A DNA stretch of 64,000 nt, from the NCBI RefSeq assembly GCF_002008315.2, contig NZ_MVDG02000001.1, positions 2,356,001 through 2,420,000 of the forward strand. The letters run 5' to 3'. This DNA comes from Arthrobacter sp. KBS0703 (lineage in GTDB: Bacteria; Actinomycetota; Actinomycetes; Actinomycetales; Micrococcaceae). Shown here piece after piece: positions 1-10,348 of the stretch. Made by a program: the position numbers and the translations under genes. Position 1 is the first letter of the stretch; every line of letters starts with the position of its first letter. The notes under the pieces were generated by a model that was not told where the DNA came from, searched no databases, and saw only the letters and a list, made by a program, of their open reading frames with translations.

Positions 1-213
1 CACTTCACTGAGGTAGCCGAGGGAAACCCTGGCACTGTGTGAAACTTCGCGGAGGGTCCGGCCCTGACGCTGGCGAACGTCGCGCAGAACATCACCGATT
101 TCGTGACGAAGTACTACCATCTTGCGCTCCTTCTGTTCGCTCTTTGCCTGATCGGCGAGGCCCACATCCTTCCAGCGGACAACGCCGTTTACGGATACGG
201 GCTGCTTTACCAT
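1..213 (-). CDS. clgR: ClgR-like XRE-family HTH regulator, N-terminal part (runs off window)
   Basis: The minus strand is open from ATG at 213 to the window edge (71 codons). The start [10 protein letters not shown] and the stretch [20 protein letters not shown], continuing [17 protein letters not shown], form an XRE/Cro helix-turn-helix at about residues 33-71, as in actinobacterial ClgR. ClgR activates clp protease genes and other proteostasis or DNA-repair genes. A second ATG at 120 lies just before the helix-turn-helix, but the longer start has a GAGGGAG-like ribosome site and an N-terminal extension that fits the genus as I recall it. The neighbours pgsA-cinA upstream are the usual context. 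The C-terminal half is outside the window. Confidence 0.8.
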   Translation of the reverse strand, partial: MVKQPVSVNGVVRWKDVGLADQAKSEQKERKMVVLRHEIGDVLRDVRQRQGRTLREVSHSARVSLGYLSEV

Positions 214-240
214 CTGTATCGCCTTGCTCCCTCGTTAGTC

Positions 241-261
241 CGGTTCGCGTGAAGCGAACCG
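241..261. promoter_or_regulatory. Inverted repeat, candidate ClgR operator upstream of clgR
   Basis: Perfect palindrome CGGTTCGC-GTGAA-GCGAACCG (8-bp arms, 5-nt centre), 28 bp upstream of the clgR ATG. The core CGC-N5-GCG has the layout of the ClgR box described in corynebacteria, and ClgR autoregulation is known in relatives. The inner five bases do not fully match the published consensus, so the assignment is inferred from position and symmetry. Confidence 0.55.
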
Positions 262-350
262 CTGTTGGTCTTTTCATCCTAGGCGCCTCCCTAATGCGGA
301 GGCGACACAAAATAACAACTATTCGGATTCGCTTTTTGTTCCCGGCAACC

Positions 351-845
351 TTACTCCCGGTAGCTTAGCGACGCTAGGGCCTCCTGCAGTCGCTCCATGG
401 CGGCCGCGCAGGCCAGGGCCCGGATCTCTGCCCGGGTGCCCTCGAAGCTGTACGGAAACGACGTCGAGCCCTGGGCCGTGGCGACCCCGATGAACACTGT
501 TCCCACCGCCTTGCCGTCGTGCTCGTCCGGCCCCGCGACTCCCGTGGTGGACACTCCAAGGTCGGCACCGCAGGTGCGTCGGGCGCCGTCGGCCATCGCT
601 GCCGCCACTGCGCCGTCAACGGAACCGAGGGAGTCCAGCAGCGCCTGCGGAACGCCAAGGACGTCCCGTTTGACGGAGTTCTGGTAGGAAACAACGCCGC
701 CCTGCAGCATGGCCGATGCGCCGGGCGTGTCTGCCAGCATCGCCGTGACCATGCCGGCCGTGAGCGATTCTGCGGTGGCAACGGTGATTCCCCGTTGCAC
801 GGCGGCGGCGACAGCCTCGCCGGCGATCCGGTGCAGGTTGGTCAT
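351..845 (-). CDS. cinA: CinA C-terminal-domain protein (nicotinamide-nucleotide amidohydrolase family)
   Basis: About 164 residues, the size of a stand-alone CinA-C/PncC domain, which deamidates nicotinamide mononucleotide in characterised members. Family hallmarks are visible: TVATAESLTAGMVTAMLADTPGAS near the N-terminus, GGVVSYQNSVKRDVLGV, and STTGVAGPDEHDGKAVGTVFIG. The annotated start is the ATG at 845, because AGGAGG lies 7 nt before it. The ATG at 851 overlaps the pgsA stop but has almost no spacing to the ribosome site. It is co-directional with pgsA upstream and clgR downstream, a conserved actinobacterial block. Confidence 0.9.
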   Translation of the reverse strand: MTNLHRIAGEAVAAAVQRGITVATAESLTAGMVTAMLADTPGASAMLQGGVVSYQNSVKRDVLGVPQALLDSLGSVDGAVAAAMADGARRTCGADLGVSTTGVAGPDEHDGKAVGTVFIGVATAQGSTSFPYSFEGTRAEIRALACAAAMERLQEALASLSYRE

Positions 846-847
846 GG

Positions 848-1525
848 TCATCCCTCCTGGGTTTCCGGTTTCCGGTGCTCCTGGTGTTCCTGGTTTTGGC
901 GTTCCTCGGCCCGCCGGCGCAGCCCCTGGGTCCGTACCTTCATCGCTTCAATGACGTACTCGGCGCCGGTCCACACGGTGATCCCCACGGCGACAAGCAT
1001 GACGGCGAAGGCCACCCAGACCAGCCACGGCGCGAGGCCGGAGAGCGGGAGGAGGTAGAGGAAAATGGCCGCGGTCTGGACTACGGTCTTCAGTTTGCCG
1101 CCGCGGGACGCCGGGATCACGCCGTAACGGATCACGAAGAACCTCAGGGCGGTGATGCCCCATTCGCGGACCAGGATGAGCACCGTAATCCACCAGGGCA
1201 GCTCGTTCAGGACGGAGAGCATGACCAGGGCGGAGCCGATCAGGAGCTTGTCGGCAATCGGATCGGCGATCTTTCCGAAGTCGGTGACCAGTCCCCTGCT
1301 CCGGGCGATGTCGCCGTCGAGCTTGTCCGTGTAGATGGCGACGGCGAACGCCGCCACGGCGGCCCAGCGCCAGGGCCCGGACTCGCTGTGCTGGCCGGGG
1401 GCATCGGCGATAAGGAACCAGACGAAGAACGGCACCAGCACGATGCGGAGCATGGTGAGGATGTTGGGAAGATTCCAGATCCCGGAGCTGTTGGAGCCGG
1501 CCGCGGTCGCTTCGGTGCTAGTCAC
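848..1525 (-). CDS. pgsA: CDP-diacylglycerol-glycerol-3-phosphate 3-phosphatidyltransferase
   Basis: 225-residue multi-pass membrane enzyme that makes phosphatidylglycerophosphate for anionic phospholipid synthesis. The CDP-alcohol phosphotransferase signature DGx2ARx8Gx3Dx3D is intact: LDGDIARSRGLVTDFGKIAD followed by PIAD. The N-terminus (NLPNILTMLRIVLVPFFVWF) is the usual first membrane segment. The C-terminal tail is Arg/Glu/Gln-rich and probably cytoplasmic. It abuts cinA, with stop and start overlapping, and follows ftsK by about 10 bp on the same strand. Confidence 0.92.
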   Translation of the reverse strand: MTSTEATAAGSNSSGIWNLPNILTMLRIVLVPFFVWFLIADAPGQHSESGPWRWAAVAAFAVAIYTDKLDGDIARSRGLVTDFGKIADPIADKLLIGSALVMLSVLNELPWWITVLILVREWGITALRFFVIRYGVIPASRGGKLKTVVQTAAIFLYLLPLSGLAPWLVWVAFAVMLVAVGITVWTGAEYVIEAMKVRTQGLRRRAEERQNQEHQEHRKPETQEG

Positions 1526-1534
1526 CCTTCTAGG

Positions 1535-3400
1535 CTACCGTCCGGTGAGGGACCAGGCGTCTTCGGAACCGTCCTCGTCGTCGCCGGAGCTGCCGTCCGC
1601 GCCGTCGTAGTACTCCACGTTCTGGGTGCGGTTGTCCAGGCCGGCGGCAACGAGGTCCTCGGCGTATCCGCCCTGGGCGATGTTGGCGTTGGCGTTGTCA
1701 CTGAGCGCTGCGGTTTGGGAATCGGGCATCGCCGGGGATTCCTGCCCCTTCATGGCGGCCAGAACGGTGGCGAGGTCGTCCGGCTTGACCAGCACGTCGC
1801 GCGCCTTGGATCCTTCGGAGGGCCCCACGACTCCCCTGGACTCGAGGAGGTCCATGAGGCGGCCGGCCTTGGCGAACCCGACGCGGAGCTTGCGCTGGAG
1901 CATCGACGTCGAGCCGAACTGCGTGGTGACCACCAGTTCCGTGGCCTGCAGCAGCACCTCGAGGTCGTCTCCGATGTCGTCGTCGATCTGCTTTTTCTGC
2001 GCTTCCGGGGCGACGTCGTCACGGTAGACCGCCTTGAGCTGGCCCTTGACGTGTTCCACCACCTTGTGGATTTCGGACTCGGTGACCCAGGCGCCCTGGA
2101 CGCGCATGGCCTTGGAGGCGCCCATCGGCAGGAACAGGGCGTCGCCCTGGCCGATCAGCTTTTCCGCTCCGGGCTGGTCCAGGACCACGCGGGAGTCCGT
2201 GACCGAGGACGTGGCGAACGCCATGCGGGACGGCACGTTGGCCTTGATCAGGCCGGTGACGACGTCCACGGAGGGGCGCTGGGTGGCCAGGACCAGGTGG
2301 ATGCCGGCGGCGCGGGCCAGCTGGGTGATGCGGACGATGGAATCCTCGACGTCGCGGGGCGCCACCATCATGAGGTCGGCGAGCTCGTCCACGATCACCA
2401 GCAGGTACGGGTAGGGGCGGATGACGCGCTTGGAGTCGACCGGCGGGTGGACCTTGCCGGCACGGACGGCCTTGTTGAAGTCATCGATGTGCTTGAACCC
2501 GTAGTTGGCGAGGTCGTCGTAGCGGGCGTCCATCTCGCGGACCACCCACTGCAGCGCCTCGGCGGCCTTCTTGGGGTTGGTGATGATGGGCGTGATCAGG
2601 TGCGGCACGCCTTCGTACGCCGTGAGTTCCACGCGCTTCGGGTCCACCATGACCATGCGGACCTCGTCCGGGGTGGCGCGCATCAGGATGGACGTGATCA
2701 TCGAGTTCACGAAGGACGACTTGCCGGCACCGGTGGCGCCGGCCACGAGCAGGTGCGGCATTTTGGCGAGGTTCGCCACGACGTAGCCGCCCTCGACGTC
2801 CTTGCCGACGCCCATCACCATGGGGTGGTCCGTGCGGCGGGCGTTCTGGCTGCGGAGGACGTCGCCGAGCGAGACGGTTTCGCGGTCCGTGTTGGGGATC
2901 TCGATGCCGATGGCGGACTTGCCCGGGATGGGGCTCAGGATGCGGACGTCGCTCGAGGCGACGGCGTAGGAGATGTTCTTGGACAGGGCCGTGACGCGTT
3001 CCACCTTGGTGCCCGGTGACAGCTCGATCTCGTAGCGGGTCACTGTGGGGCCCCGGCTGAAGCCGGTCACCTGGGCGTCAACGTTGAACTGCGTCAGCGT
3101 CTCGGTCAGGGAGGCAACGATGGCGTCGTTGGCTTCCGTGCGCTCCTTCGGGATGGATCCCGGCGTCAGGACGTCCGACGACGGCAGGGTGTACGTGACG
3201 TCGCCGGCCAGCGACAGCTGCTCGGTGCGCTGCGGAATCGGTGTGGGCGGCGGCGCGGGGGCGACGGGACGCGACGGGACCTGGGCGGCCGCCGCGCCGG
3301 CTGCCGGGTTCAACGAACCGGCGGCGACCATTCCGGGAGTGACGAGCGGGATGGCCTCGGTGGCGTTTTCGCCCGCCTCTCCGGCAGTGCTGCCCAGTCC
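1535..3400 (-). CDS. ftsK: DNA translocase FtsK, C-terminal motor and gamma domain (gene split by adapter)
   Basis: About 621 residues covering the FtsK/SpoIIIE alpha-beta motor and DNA-reading gamma domain. Walker A is GATGAGKSS, Walker B is [13 protein letters not shown], and a winged-helix gamma domain ([20 protein letters not shown]) follows near the C-terminus. The protein pumps chromosome termini through the division septum. The upstream half is on the other side of the synthetic adapter at 3401-3437. The apparent MYKRQ N-terminus is adapter translation. The two halves are in different frames, so some real codons are missing or altered at the join. Confidence 0.93.
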   Translation of the reverse strand, partial: GLGSTAGEAGENATEAIPLVTPGMVAAGSLNPAAGAAAAQVPSRPVAPAPPPTPIPQRTEQLSLAGDVTYTLPSSDVLTPGSIPKERTEANDAIVASLTETLTQFNVDAQVTGFSRGPTVTRYEIELSPGTKVERVTALSKNISYAVASSDVRILSPIPGKSAIGIEIPNTDRETVSLGDVLRSQNARRTDHPMVMGVGKDVEGGYVVANLAKMPHLLVAGATGAGKSSFVNSMITSILMRATPDEVRMVMVDPKRVELTAYEGVPHLITPIITNPKKAAEALQWVVREMDARYDDLANYGFKHIDDFNKAVRAGKVHPPVDSKRVIRPYPYLLVIVDELADLMMVAPRDVEDSIVRITQLARAAGIHLVLATQRPSVDVVTGLIKANVPSRMAFATSSVTDSRVVLDQPGAEKLIGQGDALFLPMGASKAMRVQGAWVTESEIHKVVEHVKGQLKAVYRDDVAPEAQKKQIDDDIGDDLEVLLQATELVVTTQFGSTSMLQRKLRVGFAKAGRLMDLLESRGVVGPSEGSKARDVLVKPDDLATVLAAMKGQESPAMPDSQTAALSDNANANIAQGGYAEDLVAAGLDNRTQNVEYYDGADGSSGDDEDGSEDAWSLTGR

Positions 3401-3437
3401 CTGTCTCTTATACACATCTAGATGTGTATAAGAGACA
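3401..3437. other. Nextera mate-pair junction adapter (synthetic), inside ftsK
   Basis: CTGTCTCTTATACACATCT followed by its reverse complement, lacking only the final G. This is the engineered Tn5 mosaic end back to back, not a natural sequence. It separates the N- and C-terminal halves of ftsK and puts a TAG stop in the N-terminal reading frame. Confidence 0.97.
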
Positions 3438-4447
3438 TTTCGGCCTGCGTGGGGCGGCGCACGCCGGGCGCCACGGCGCTGGCGCCCTTCGCGCCCTTCG
3501 TGCCCTTGGCGGGGCCGGGTTCGGCGTCGTCGTCGATGACGGCATGTTCGAAGGCTTCGTCTCCGACGTATCCCTCGAGCCGGGCGTCGGCGTCGTCGTT
3601 CTTGCCGAAAAGCCGTTTCCGCTTCTTTTTCGGCTCGGCCGGGGCGCTGTCGTAGAGGTAGCTGCGGTCGTGGCCGCCGCCGTCGTCCCCGTCGTCCTGA
3701 AGGTCGATGCCCATCAGGTGCTCGTAGGCGCCGCGCAGGCGCCGGGGAATGGCACCGAAGGGGGTGGCCGTGATGATGAGCAGCGAGACAAAGGCCAGCA
3801 AGGCGTACAGGACCACCGGCACCGCCGCATGAATGGCCGCGAGCGGCGTGGCCGCCAGGAAGCCCAGCATGCCGCCGGCCCGACGCAGTCCGTCAAAGCC
3901 GTCGCTCACGGTCGGCTGGCCGCCGACGATGTGGGCAAGCCCGCACCCCGCGAACGTCATGATGAGGAAGCCGATGCCCACGCGGTTGTTGCCCCGGCCG
4001 TCGGCCGGCTGGCGGAACAGCCTGAAGGCGCAGACCGATAGCATCAGCGGCAGCACGAGCGACATCCAGCCGAACGTCCCGTTGACCACCGCGTAGACGG
4101 CGTCCGGGAACCAGCCCCGGAGGCCCCACCAGGCAAAGGTGGCGATGAAGACCGCCAGCGCCAGGTTGAACAGCGCGGCACCGTCGCGGCGGTCCTCTGG
4201 GGCGAGGTCGCTCACGTCGTGGCCGATTCTCCGCACTCCCCCGCCCACCAGGTGCCCGATGCCGAGCCACGCGCCGCCGACCACCCGCAGCAGCCAGGGC
4301 TGCCGGGCTTCGACGGCGGGCATCTGCCGCGTACGGCCAGAGCGGCCGACGCTCCCGCCCGGCCGGATCTGGCCGCGGCGGAACCGGAGCGGCTCGCGGA
4401 CGTGCCTGCTTTGCCGCCGGAAGTACGTTTTGGCGCGGGGAAGTACG
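3438..4447 (-). CDS. ftsK: DNA translocase FtsK, N-terminal membrane domain and linker (gene split by adapters)
   Basis: N-terminal portion of the same fts[26 protein letters not shown] leads into four hydrophobic segments, followed by an acidic/basic linker ending RRPTQAEM at the adapter. Upstream of about 4325 the sensible reading moves to another frame: a Ser/Ala/Gly-rich stretch ([20 protein letters not shown]) typical of Arthrobacter FtsK N-termini joins [13 protein letters not shown] only if one base is added or removed near 4315-4330. The true start lies beyond a second adapter, somewhere in 4485-4559. No ATG, GTG or TTG in a suitable frame is visible there. Confidence 0.85.
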
Positions 4448-4484
4448 TGTCTCTTATACACATCTAGATGTGTATAAGAGACAG
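4448..4484. other. Nextera mate-pair junction adapter (synthetic), near the ftsK 5' end
   Basis: Two mosaic ends back to back, 37 of the 38 adapter bases (first C replaced by G). It lies between the ftsK N-terminal coding region and the end of rnj. The 75 bases between it and the rnj stop read ANTAPKARKSADPGPG in one frame, which looks like the very N-terminus of FtsK. Confidence 0.96.
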
Positions 4485-4559
4485 CCCGGGCCCCGGATCC
4501 GCGGATTTACGGGCTTTCGGGGCTGTGTTCGCCAGCGCGGCCGGCGCCGCGACGGCCGC

Positions 4560-6251
<1,692 letters not shown>

Positions 6252-6293
6252 AATGCACTTCTTTCCAGGCGGAAGAGTGCCGGTCTCAGTCCG

Positions 6294-7202
6294 TCAGGAA
6301 AAGACCAGCCCTCCCTCCGCCAAGTCCTCGCGGATGATTTCGATCTCAGCTTCGTCCGGCTCCACGAGGGGCAAACGGACAACCGAGTTGGGCAGGACTC
6401 CCTGCCATTTAAGAATTTGTTTGGCCGCAACGGCTCCCTGGATGCGGGTCATGGTTGCGCGCACCACGGGCTCAAGTTCGAAGTTGATCTTGCGGGCGGT
6501 GCCGAGGTCGTTCGCATTGACGGCGTCGATGAGTTCCCGGAAGCGGCGGGTGGCAACGTGGGTGGTCACGCCCACGAGTCCCACGGCGCCCAGGGCCATC
6601 CAGGGAAGGGTCAGGCCGTCGTCGCCGGAGTAGAAGAGAAGGTCGGTCTCGGCCATGACACGCGTTGCAGCGGCGAAATCGGCCTTGGCGTCCTTGACAG
6701 CAACGATATTCGGGTGCTGCGCGAGGCGGATCATGGTCTCGGGCGCGATCGCGATGGAGGAGCGGCCCGGGATGTCGTAGAGCATGACGGGCACGTCCGT
6801 TGACGACGCGATGGTCTCAAAGTGCGCGCGGACGCCGGCCTGGCTGGGCTTGTTGTAGTACGGCGTGACGAGCAGGAGCCCGTCGACACCGAGCGCAGCC
6901 GCCTGCTGGGAAAGGTGCACGGAGTGGGCTGTGTCGTTGGTCCCGGTGCCGGCGATAATGCTGGCCCGTCCGCCGACCGCTTCCTTGACGGCGCGGAACA
7001 TTCCGAGGTTTTCCTCGTCCTTGAGGGTGGAGGTTTCCCCCGTGGTTCCGGTGACCACCAGGCCGTCGCAGCCGTCGTCGACGAGCTTGCTGGCCAGCTC
7101 CGCAGCCTGCTGGTAGTCCACTTTGCCATCCTTGGTGAAGGGCGTGACCATAGCGGTCAAGAGCGTACCAAGAGCAGGAATGTGCGCGGAAGTGTCAGCC
7201 AT
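6294..7202 (-). CDS. dapA: 4-Hydroxy-tetrahydrodipicolinate synthase
   Basis: 302 residues, normal for DapA. It condenses pyruvate with aspartate semialdehyde, the first committed step to diaminopimelate and lysine. Visible motifs are GTTGETSTL (pyruvate-binding loop), LLLVTPYYNKPSQAG with the catalytic tyrosine, and NIVAVKDAKADF with the Schiff-base lysine. It is the first gene of the dapA-rnj-ftsK run, with a 110-bp intergenic region upstream. dapB, the next pathway enzyme, lies 3.9 kb away on the same strand. Confidence 0.95.
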   Translation of the reverse strand: MADTSAHIPALGTLLTAMVTPFTKDGKVDYQQAAELASKLVDDGCDGLVVTGTTGETSTLKDEENLGMFRAVKEAVGGRASIIAGTGTNDTAHSVHLSQQAAALGVDGLLLVTPYYNKPSQAGVRAHFETIASSTDVPVMLYDIPGRSSIAIAPETMIRLAQHPNIVAVKDAKADFAAATRVMAETDLLFYSGDDGLTLPWMALGAVGLVGVTTHVATRRFRELIDAVNANDLGTARKINFELEPVVRATMTRIQGAVAAKQILKWQGVLPNSVVRLPLVEPDEAEIEIIREDLAEGGLVFS

Positions 7203-7312
7203 GGGAAAAACGTTACCCTGTCACCTGCAGGTTAGGACAATGGCCGGTGCGTGATGATCGTCAAATTCGGGAAAACAGCGGATCTGCGGCCGTGCCGCCA
7301 GCTCGGCTGCCG

Positions 7313-8098
7313 TTACCGATCGTGCCGTAGCCGTTCTTGCCGGTACCGATCGAGGGGGCCGCGCCGCAGCACGGCGGTGACCACTTCCGTTCCGGTCCCG
7401 GAGGCATGCTGCATGGGCAGGCCGTCCGGGCCCCAGAAGCCGCTCAGGCCACAGGACGGACCCAGGGGTGTCCGGCCGCCCAGGTTGGCCAGCACCGTGT
7501 AGGTCCGGTTGTCCATGGCCCGCGCCCCCAGGTGCAGCCCCAGGCGGTGCCCTTCCCCCTCCGTGTAGAGGGCAGATACGGCGTAAACGTCGGCGCCGGC
7601 GTCCGCGGCCGTGCCCGAGTGGCCGGGGTGGGCTGCGTCGAAGCAAATGGCCAGGGCAATCTTCCAGCCGTCGACGTCCAGGACAGCCGGGCCCGGCCCG
7701 GCGGCAAACAGGGACTCCTCGTCCCCGTGGAGGTGTGTCTTGAAGCCGACATCGGCGTCGCCGTTCGGGTGGAGTGCCAGGGCAGCCAGCCGTGGCGTGC
7801 CATCCGCTTCACGATACGCCGCACCGACCACCGCGGTGATCCCTGTCCGCCGGCAGATTTCCCGAACGGGATCGAGGCGGACGTCGCCAGGCACCAGCCA
7901 CTGGTCTCCGCCCGGACGATCCCCGTCCCGGAGAAGGGGCAGGTTGTATCCGGTGAGCGAGAGTTCGGGGAAAAGCACCAGCCTGGCACCGTGCGAATCG
8001 GCATCCTCGATGAGGCGCACGTGCTCCGGCGCGTTGACGGCAATGCCGCCCTCCAGGGCCTGGTACTGGACGGCGGATACGGTCAGCGCTGAGGTCAC
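7313..8098 (-). CDS. Nitrilase-superfamily carbon-nitrogen hydrolase
   Basis: 261 residues. The Glu-Lys-Cys triad of the nitrilase fold is visible: FPELSLTGYN (Glu), GFKTHLHGDE (Lys) and LAICFDAAHPGH (Cys). The substrate cannot be read from sequence; amidase, N-carbamoylase or omega-amidase activity are all possible. The start is GTG at 8098, with GGAGG just upstream. It follows the small DUF222-like gene by 9 bp and so is probably co-transcribed with it. Confidence 0.85.
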   Translation of the reverse strand: MTSALTVSAVQYQALEGGIAVNAPEHVRLIEDADSHGARLVLFPELSLTGYNLPLLRDGDRPGGDQWLVPGDVRLDPVREICRRTGITAVVGAAYREADGTPRLAALALHPNGDADVGFKTHLHGDEESLFAAGPGPAVLDVDGWKIALAICFDAAHPGHSGTAADAGADVYAVSALYTEGEGHRLGLHLGARAMDNRTYTVLANLGGRTPLGPSCGLSGFWGPDGLPMQHASGTGTEVVTAVLRRGPLDRYRQERLRHDR

Positions 8099-8107
8099 GC
8101 CTCCATC

Positions 8108-8470
8108 CTAGGCAGGGTCCGTCCCCGCGCAGTAGCGTTCCACAGCCGCCTCCCGCAGGGACTCCGCCCAGCTGGCGAGGCGCTGGGCGGCGCGGACGTA
8201 GTGGAACAGCTCCGTGGGCGTCAGCGCATCCAGGTCGGTTTCGGACAGCCGGCGCGCCAGCTCCGCCCCGGGAACCTGTGCCGACAGCGCGATTCCCTGG
8301 CTGCTCCACTGCAGGTCCTCGGCAGGCTCGCCGGCGACCAGTTGCCGGAACAGGTAGTCCACCACGCCGGGGCTCATCGCCTTCAGTGGCCCTGCCGTGC
8401 TGCGTGCAGCCGGTTTGTCCGCGCGGTTGTCCGAGCCGCGCTCTGACATATGCCTCGATGAGTTGTTCAT
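8108..8470 (-). CDS. Small protein resembling the start of DUF222/HNH proteins; possible remnant
   Basis: About 120 residues from the ATG at 8470; a second ATG at 8449 has GAGG just upstream. The C-terminal half (LDALTPTELFHYVRAAQRLA, SWAESLREAAVERY) resembles the helical N-terminal segment of actinobacterial DUF222 proteins, which normally continue for 300 or more residues to an HNH nuclease. Here it stops at 8108, immediately before the nitrilase gene, with no downstream DUF222 or HNH sequence. It could be a truncated remnant or an independent small protein. Function unknown. Confidence 0.5.
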   Translation of the reverse strand: MNNSSRHMSERGSDNRADKPAARSTAGPLKAMSPGVVDYLFRQLVAGEPAEDLQWSSQGIALSAQVPGAELARRLSETDLDALTPTELFHYVRAAQRLASWAESLREAAVERYCAGTDPA

Positions 8471-8596
8471 GCTGACGATGCTATTCGAACATATATTCGA
8501 ATACAAGGCCTGCTTCCATCCACGCCGCGTCGGAGCCCCGCAGGACGGCAGGCCGTGAGGGAACGGCGCCATATCCGGATGTGAGACGATCGCTTC

Positions 8597-9832
8597 ATGA
8601 CCTCGCGGAGCACGGCTGCACAGTCCGGAACCAAGAAAGGCGCAGCAGTCAGCACCCGGCTTGCGGGAATAGACGCCGCGCGTGGCCTCGCCCTCCTCGG
8701 AATGATGGCCACCCACCTGCTGCCGACGTTCGAATCCGACGCCGCGCTGACCCCGACCTGGATCGGACTGACCTTCTCCGGGCGGGCCGCAGCCCTCTTC
8801 GCCGTCCTGGCAGGCATCGGACTGGCCCTCTCCACCGGCAAGCAGAGGCCCCTCGAGGGCAGCGCCCTCTCTGCGGCACGGCGGGGCATCGCCCTGCGCG
8901 CCCTGGTGATTGCCGTCGTCGGGCTCGCCCTAGGTGGACTGGACGTCAATGTGGCAGTGATCCTGGTCCACTACGCCGCCCTCTTCCTGTGCATCCTGCC
9001 GTTTATCGGGCTACGGCTGAAGGCACTCTGCGCCTGGGCCGCAGGCTGGATCCTGGCATCCCCGGTGATCGCTTTCCTGCTCCGGCCCTGGCTCATGGCC
9101 GCGGATCCGCCGCTGCAGCTGAACCACAACCCCGGCTGGGAGGATCTGTCCACGCCGGGCCAACTGCTGGGCGACCTGTTCCTGACGGGCTACTACCCGG
9201 TGTTCCAGTGGATTGCGTATCTGCTGGTGGGGCTCATCCTCGGCCGCCTGGCGTTGTCGGCGGCGGTGGTACCGGTGCTGCTACTGGCCGGCGGCACCGC
9301 GGTGGCCGCCTTCGCGAAGGTCCTGGGCACGGCAGCCATGGAGGAATTGGGCGGCAGGCCCGCACTGCAGGCGCTCCTCACCGACCCCGACTACCCGCTG
9401 GACAGCCTCCTGCAGGTCAATCTCGCCGGCGTCCGGCAGGAGGGTTCATGGTGGTGGCTGGCCGGCAGCGCACCCCACTCCGGAACCACGCTGGACCTGC
9501 TGCACACGAGCGGCGTGGCGGCCGCCGTCGTCGGACTCTGCCTGCTGATTGGCCGGCTCGGGGAATGGCTGGATCTGGACCTGCTGCTTCCGTTGCGCGG
9601 CGCCGGGGCCATGACGCTGACGCTGTACACGGCCCACGTTTGCGTGGTGGCGTCGTTCCACCTCAAGCCCCTCCCGGCCGGGTGGACCGAGGACGGGATG
9701 TACGTCGCCCATGCCGCCTTGGCGGTGCTGATCGGGATGGTCTTCGCCGTCCTGAAGTGGCGCGGCCCGCTGGAATGGCTGGGGCATGCCGCCAATCAGG
9801 TGGGACGGCACCAGCCGGCGCGGATCCGGTGA
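8597..9832 (+). CDS. Multi-pass membrane protein of the DUF1624/DUF418 (HGSNAT-like) type
   Basis: 411 residues with about ten hydrophobic segments. The opening RLAGIDAARGLALLGMMATH is the signature of heparan-alpha-glucosaminide N-acetyltransferase-like (DUF1624) proteins, with the conserved Asp and His in and after the first membrane helix. The C-terminal third (MTLTLYTAHVCV, a membrane helix, then WRGPLEWLGHA) resembles DUF418. Such proteins are thought to transfer acyl groups across the membrane, but the substrate is unknown. It is divergent from the DUF222-like gene and convergent with the TPR-like gene. Confidence 0.75.
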   Translation: MTSRSTAAQSGTKKGAAVSTRLAGIDAARGLALLGMMATHLLPTFESDAALTPTWIGLTFSGRAAALFAVLAGIGLALSTGKQRPLEGSALSAARRGIALRALVIAVVGLALGGLDVNVAVILVHYAALFLCILPFIGLRLKALCAWAAGWILASPVIAFLLRPWLMAADPPLQLNHNPGWEDLSTPGQLLGDLFLTGYYPVFQWIAYLLVGLILGRLALSAAVVPVLLLAGGTAVAAFAKVLGTAAMEELGGRPALQALLTDPDYPLDSLLQVNLAGVRQEGSWWWLAGSAPHSGTTLDLLHTSGVAAAVVGLCLLIGRLGEWLDLDLLLPLRGAGAMTLTLYTAHVCVVASFHLKPLPAGWTEDGMYVAHAALAVLIGMVFAVLKWRGPLEWLGHAANQVGRHQPARIR

Positions 9833-9863
9833 CCTCCGGGCTGCCGCGTCCCCGCTTGCCCCG

Positions 9864-10343
9864 TTAGGGCGCCTCGGAGGCCTGGAACATCCGCACGGCG
9901 TCCCGCATGGAGGAACGGGCGCGCTTGCGGTCACCGGCGGCGTCGTAGGCGCAGCTGAGCCTGAACCATGACCGCCAGTCGTCCGGGGCAGCTTCGGCTT
10001 CCGCACGGTACTTCTCGAATTCCTGGTCCGCCGCGGCACGGACAATCCGTCCGGCGGGTGTGCGGGGAAGGTTGTCCACCGGCAGGCCGCCTTCGGCTTC
10101 AAGCACGCGGGCCATCTGTTCGGTGCGGGCGCCGAACAGCAGTTCACGGATCAGCGCCCACGCGCCGATGCCCGGCAGAACAAGGTACGCCGCCCCGATG
10201 GCCTTGGCCACGGGTTCAGCGTCCGTGAGCAGGAGCACCGAGCGCTGAAAGGACACCACCAGGTAGAAGACCAGCAGGAGGGTGACCGCGCCCACCCAGA
10301 TTTTGGTGCGGTTCTTTTTCAGCGGGCCGAGGAGTGTTTTCAC
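9864..10343 (-). CDS. Membrane-anchored TPR-like protein of unknown function
   Basis: 159 residues. Two hydrophobic segments lie near the N-terminus (VGAVTLLLVFYLVVSF and AIGAAYLVLPGIGAWALI). The soluble C-terminal part contains a tetratricopeptide-like unit, DDWRSWFRLSCAYDAAGDRKRA, where the W/L/Y/A/G/A spacing is right for TPR. It follows dapB by 5 bp on the same strand and is probably translated from the same message. I do not recognise a specific function. Confidence 0.75.
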   Translation of the reverse strand: MKTLLGPLKKNRTKIWVGAVTLLLVFYLVVSFQRSVLLLTDAEPVAKAIGAAYLVLPGIGAWALIRELLFGARTEQMARVLEAEGGLPVDNLPRTPAGRIVRAAADQEFEKYRAEAEAAPDDWRSWFRLSCAYDAAGDRKRARSSMRDAVRMFQASEAP

Positions 10344-10348
10344 GGTAC

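Noticed and set aside
875..3019. Very long plus-strand reading frame opposite ftsK and pgsA (and similar ones opposite pnp, infB, rnj and proS)
   Set aside because: Antisense frames stay open in high-G+C genes. Composition (His/Gly/Asp/Arg-rich) and lack of family motifs show they are not coding.
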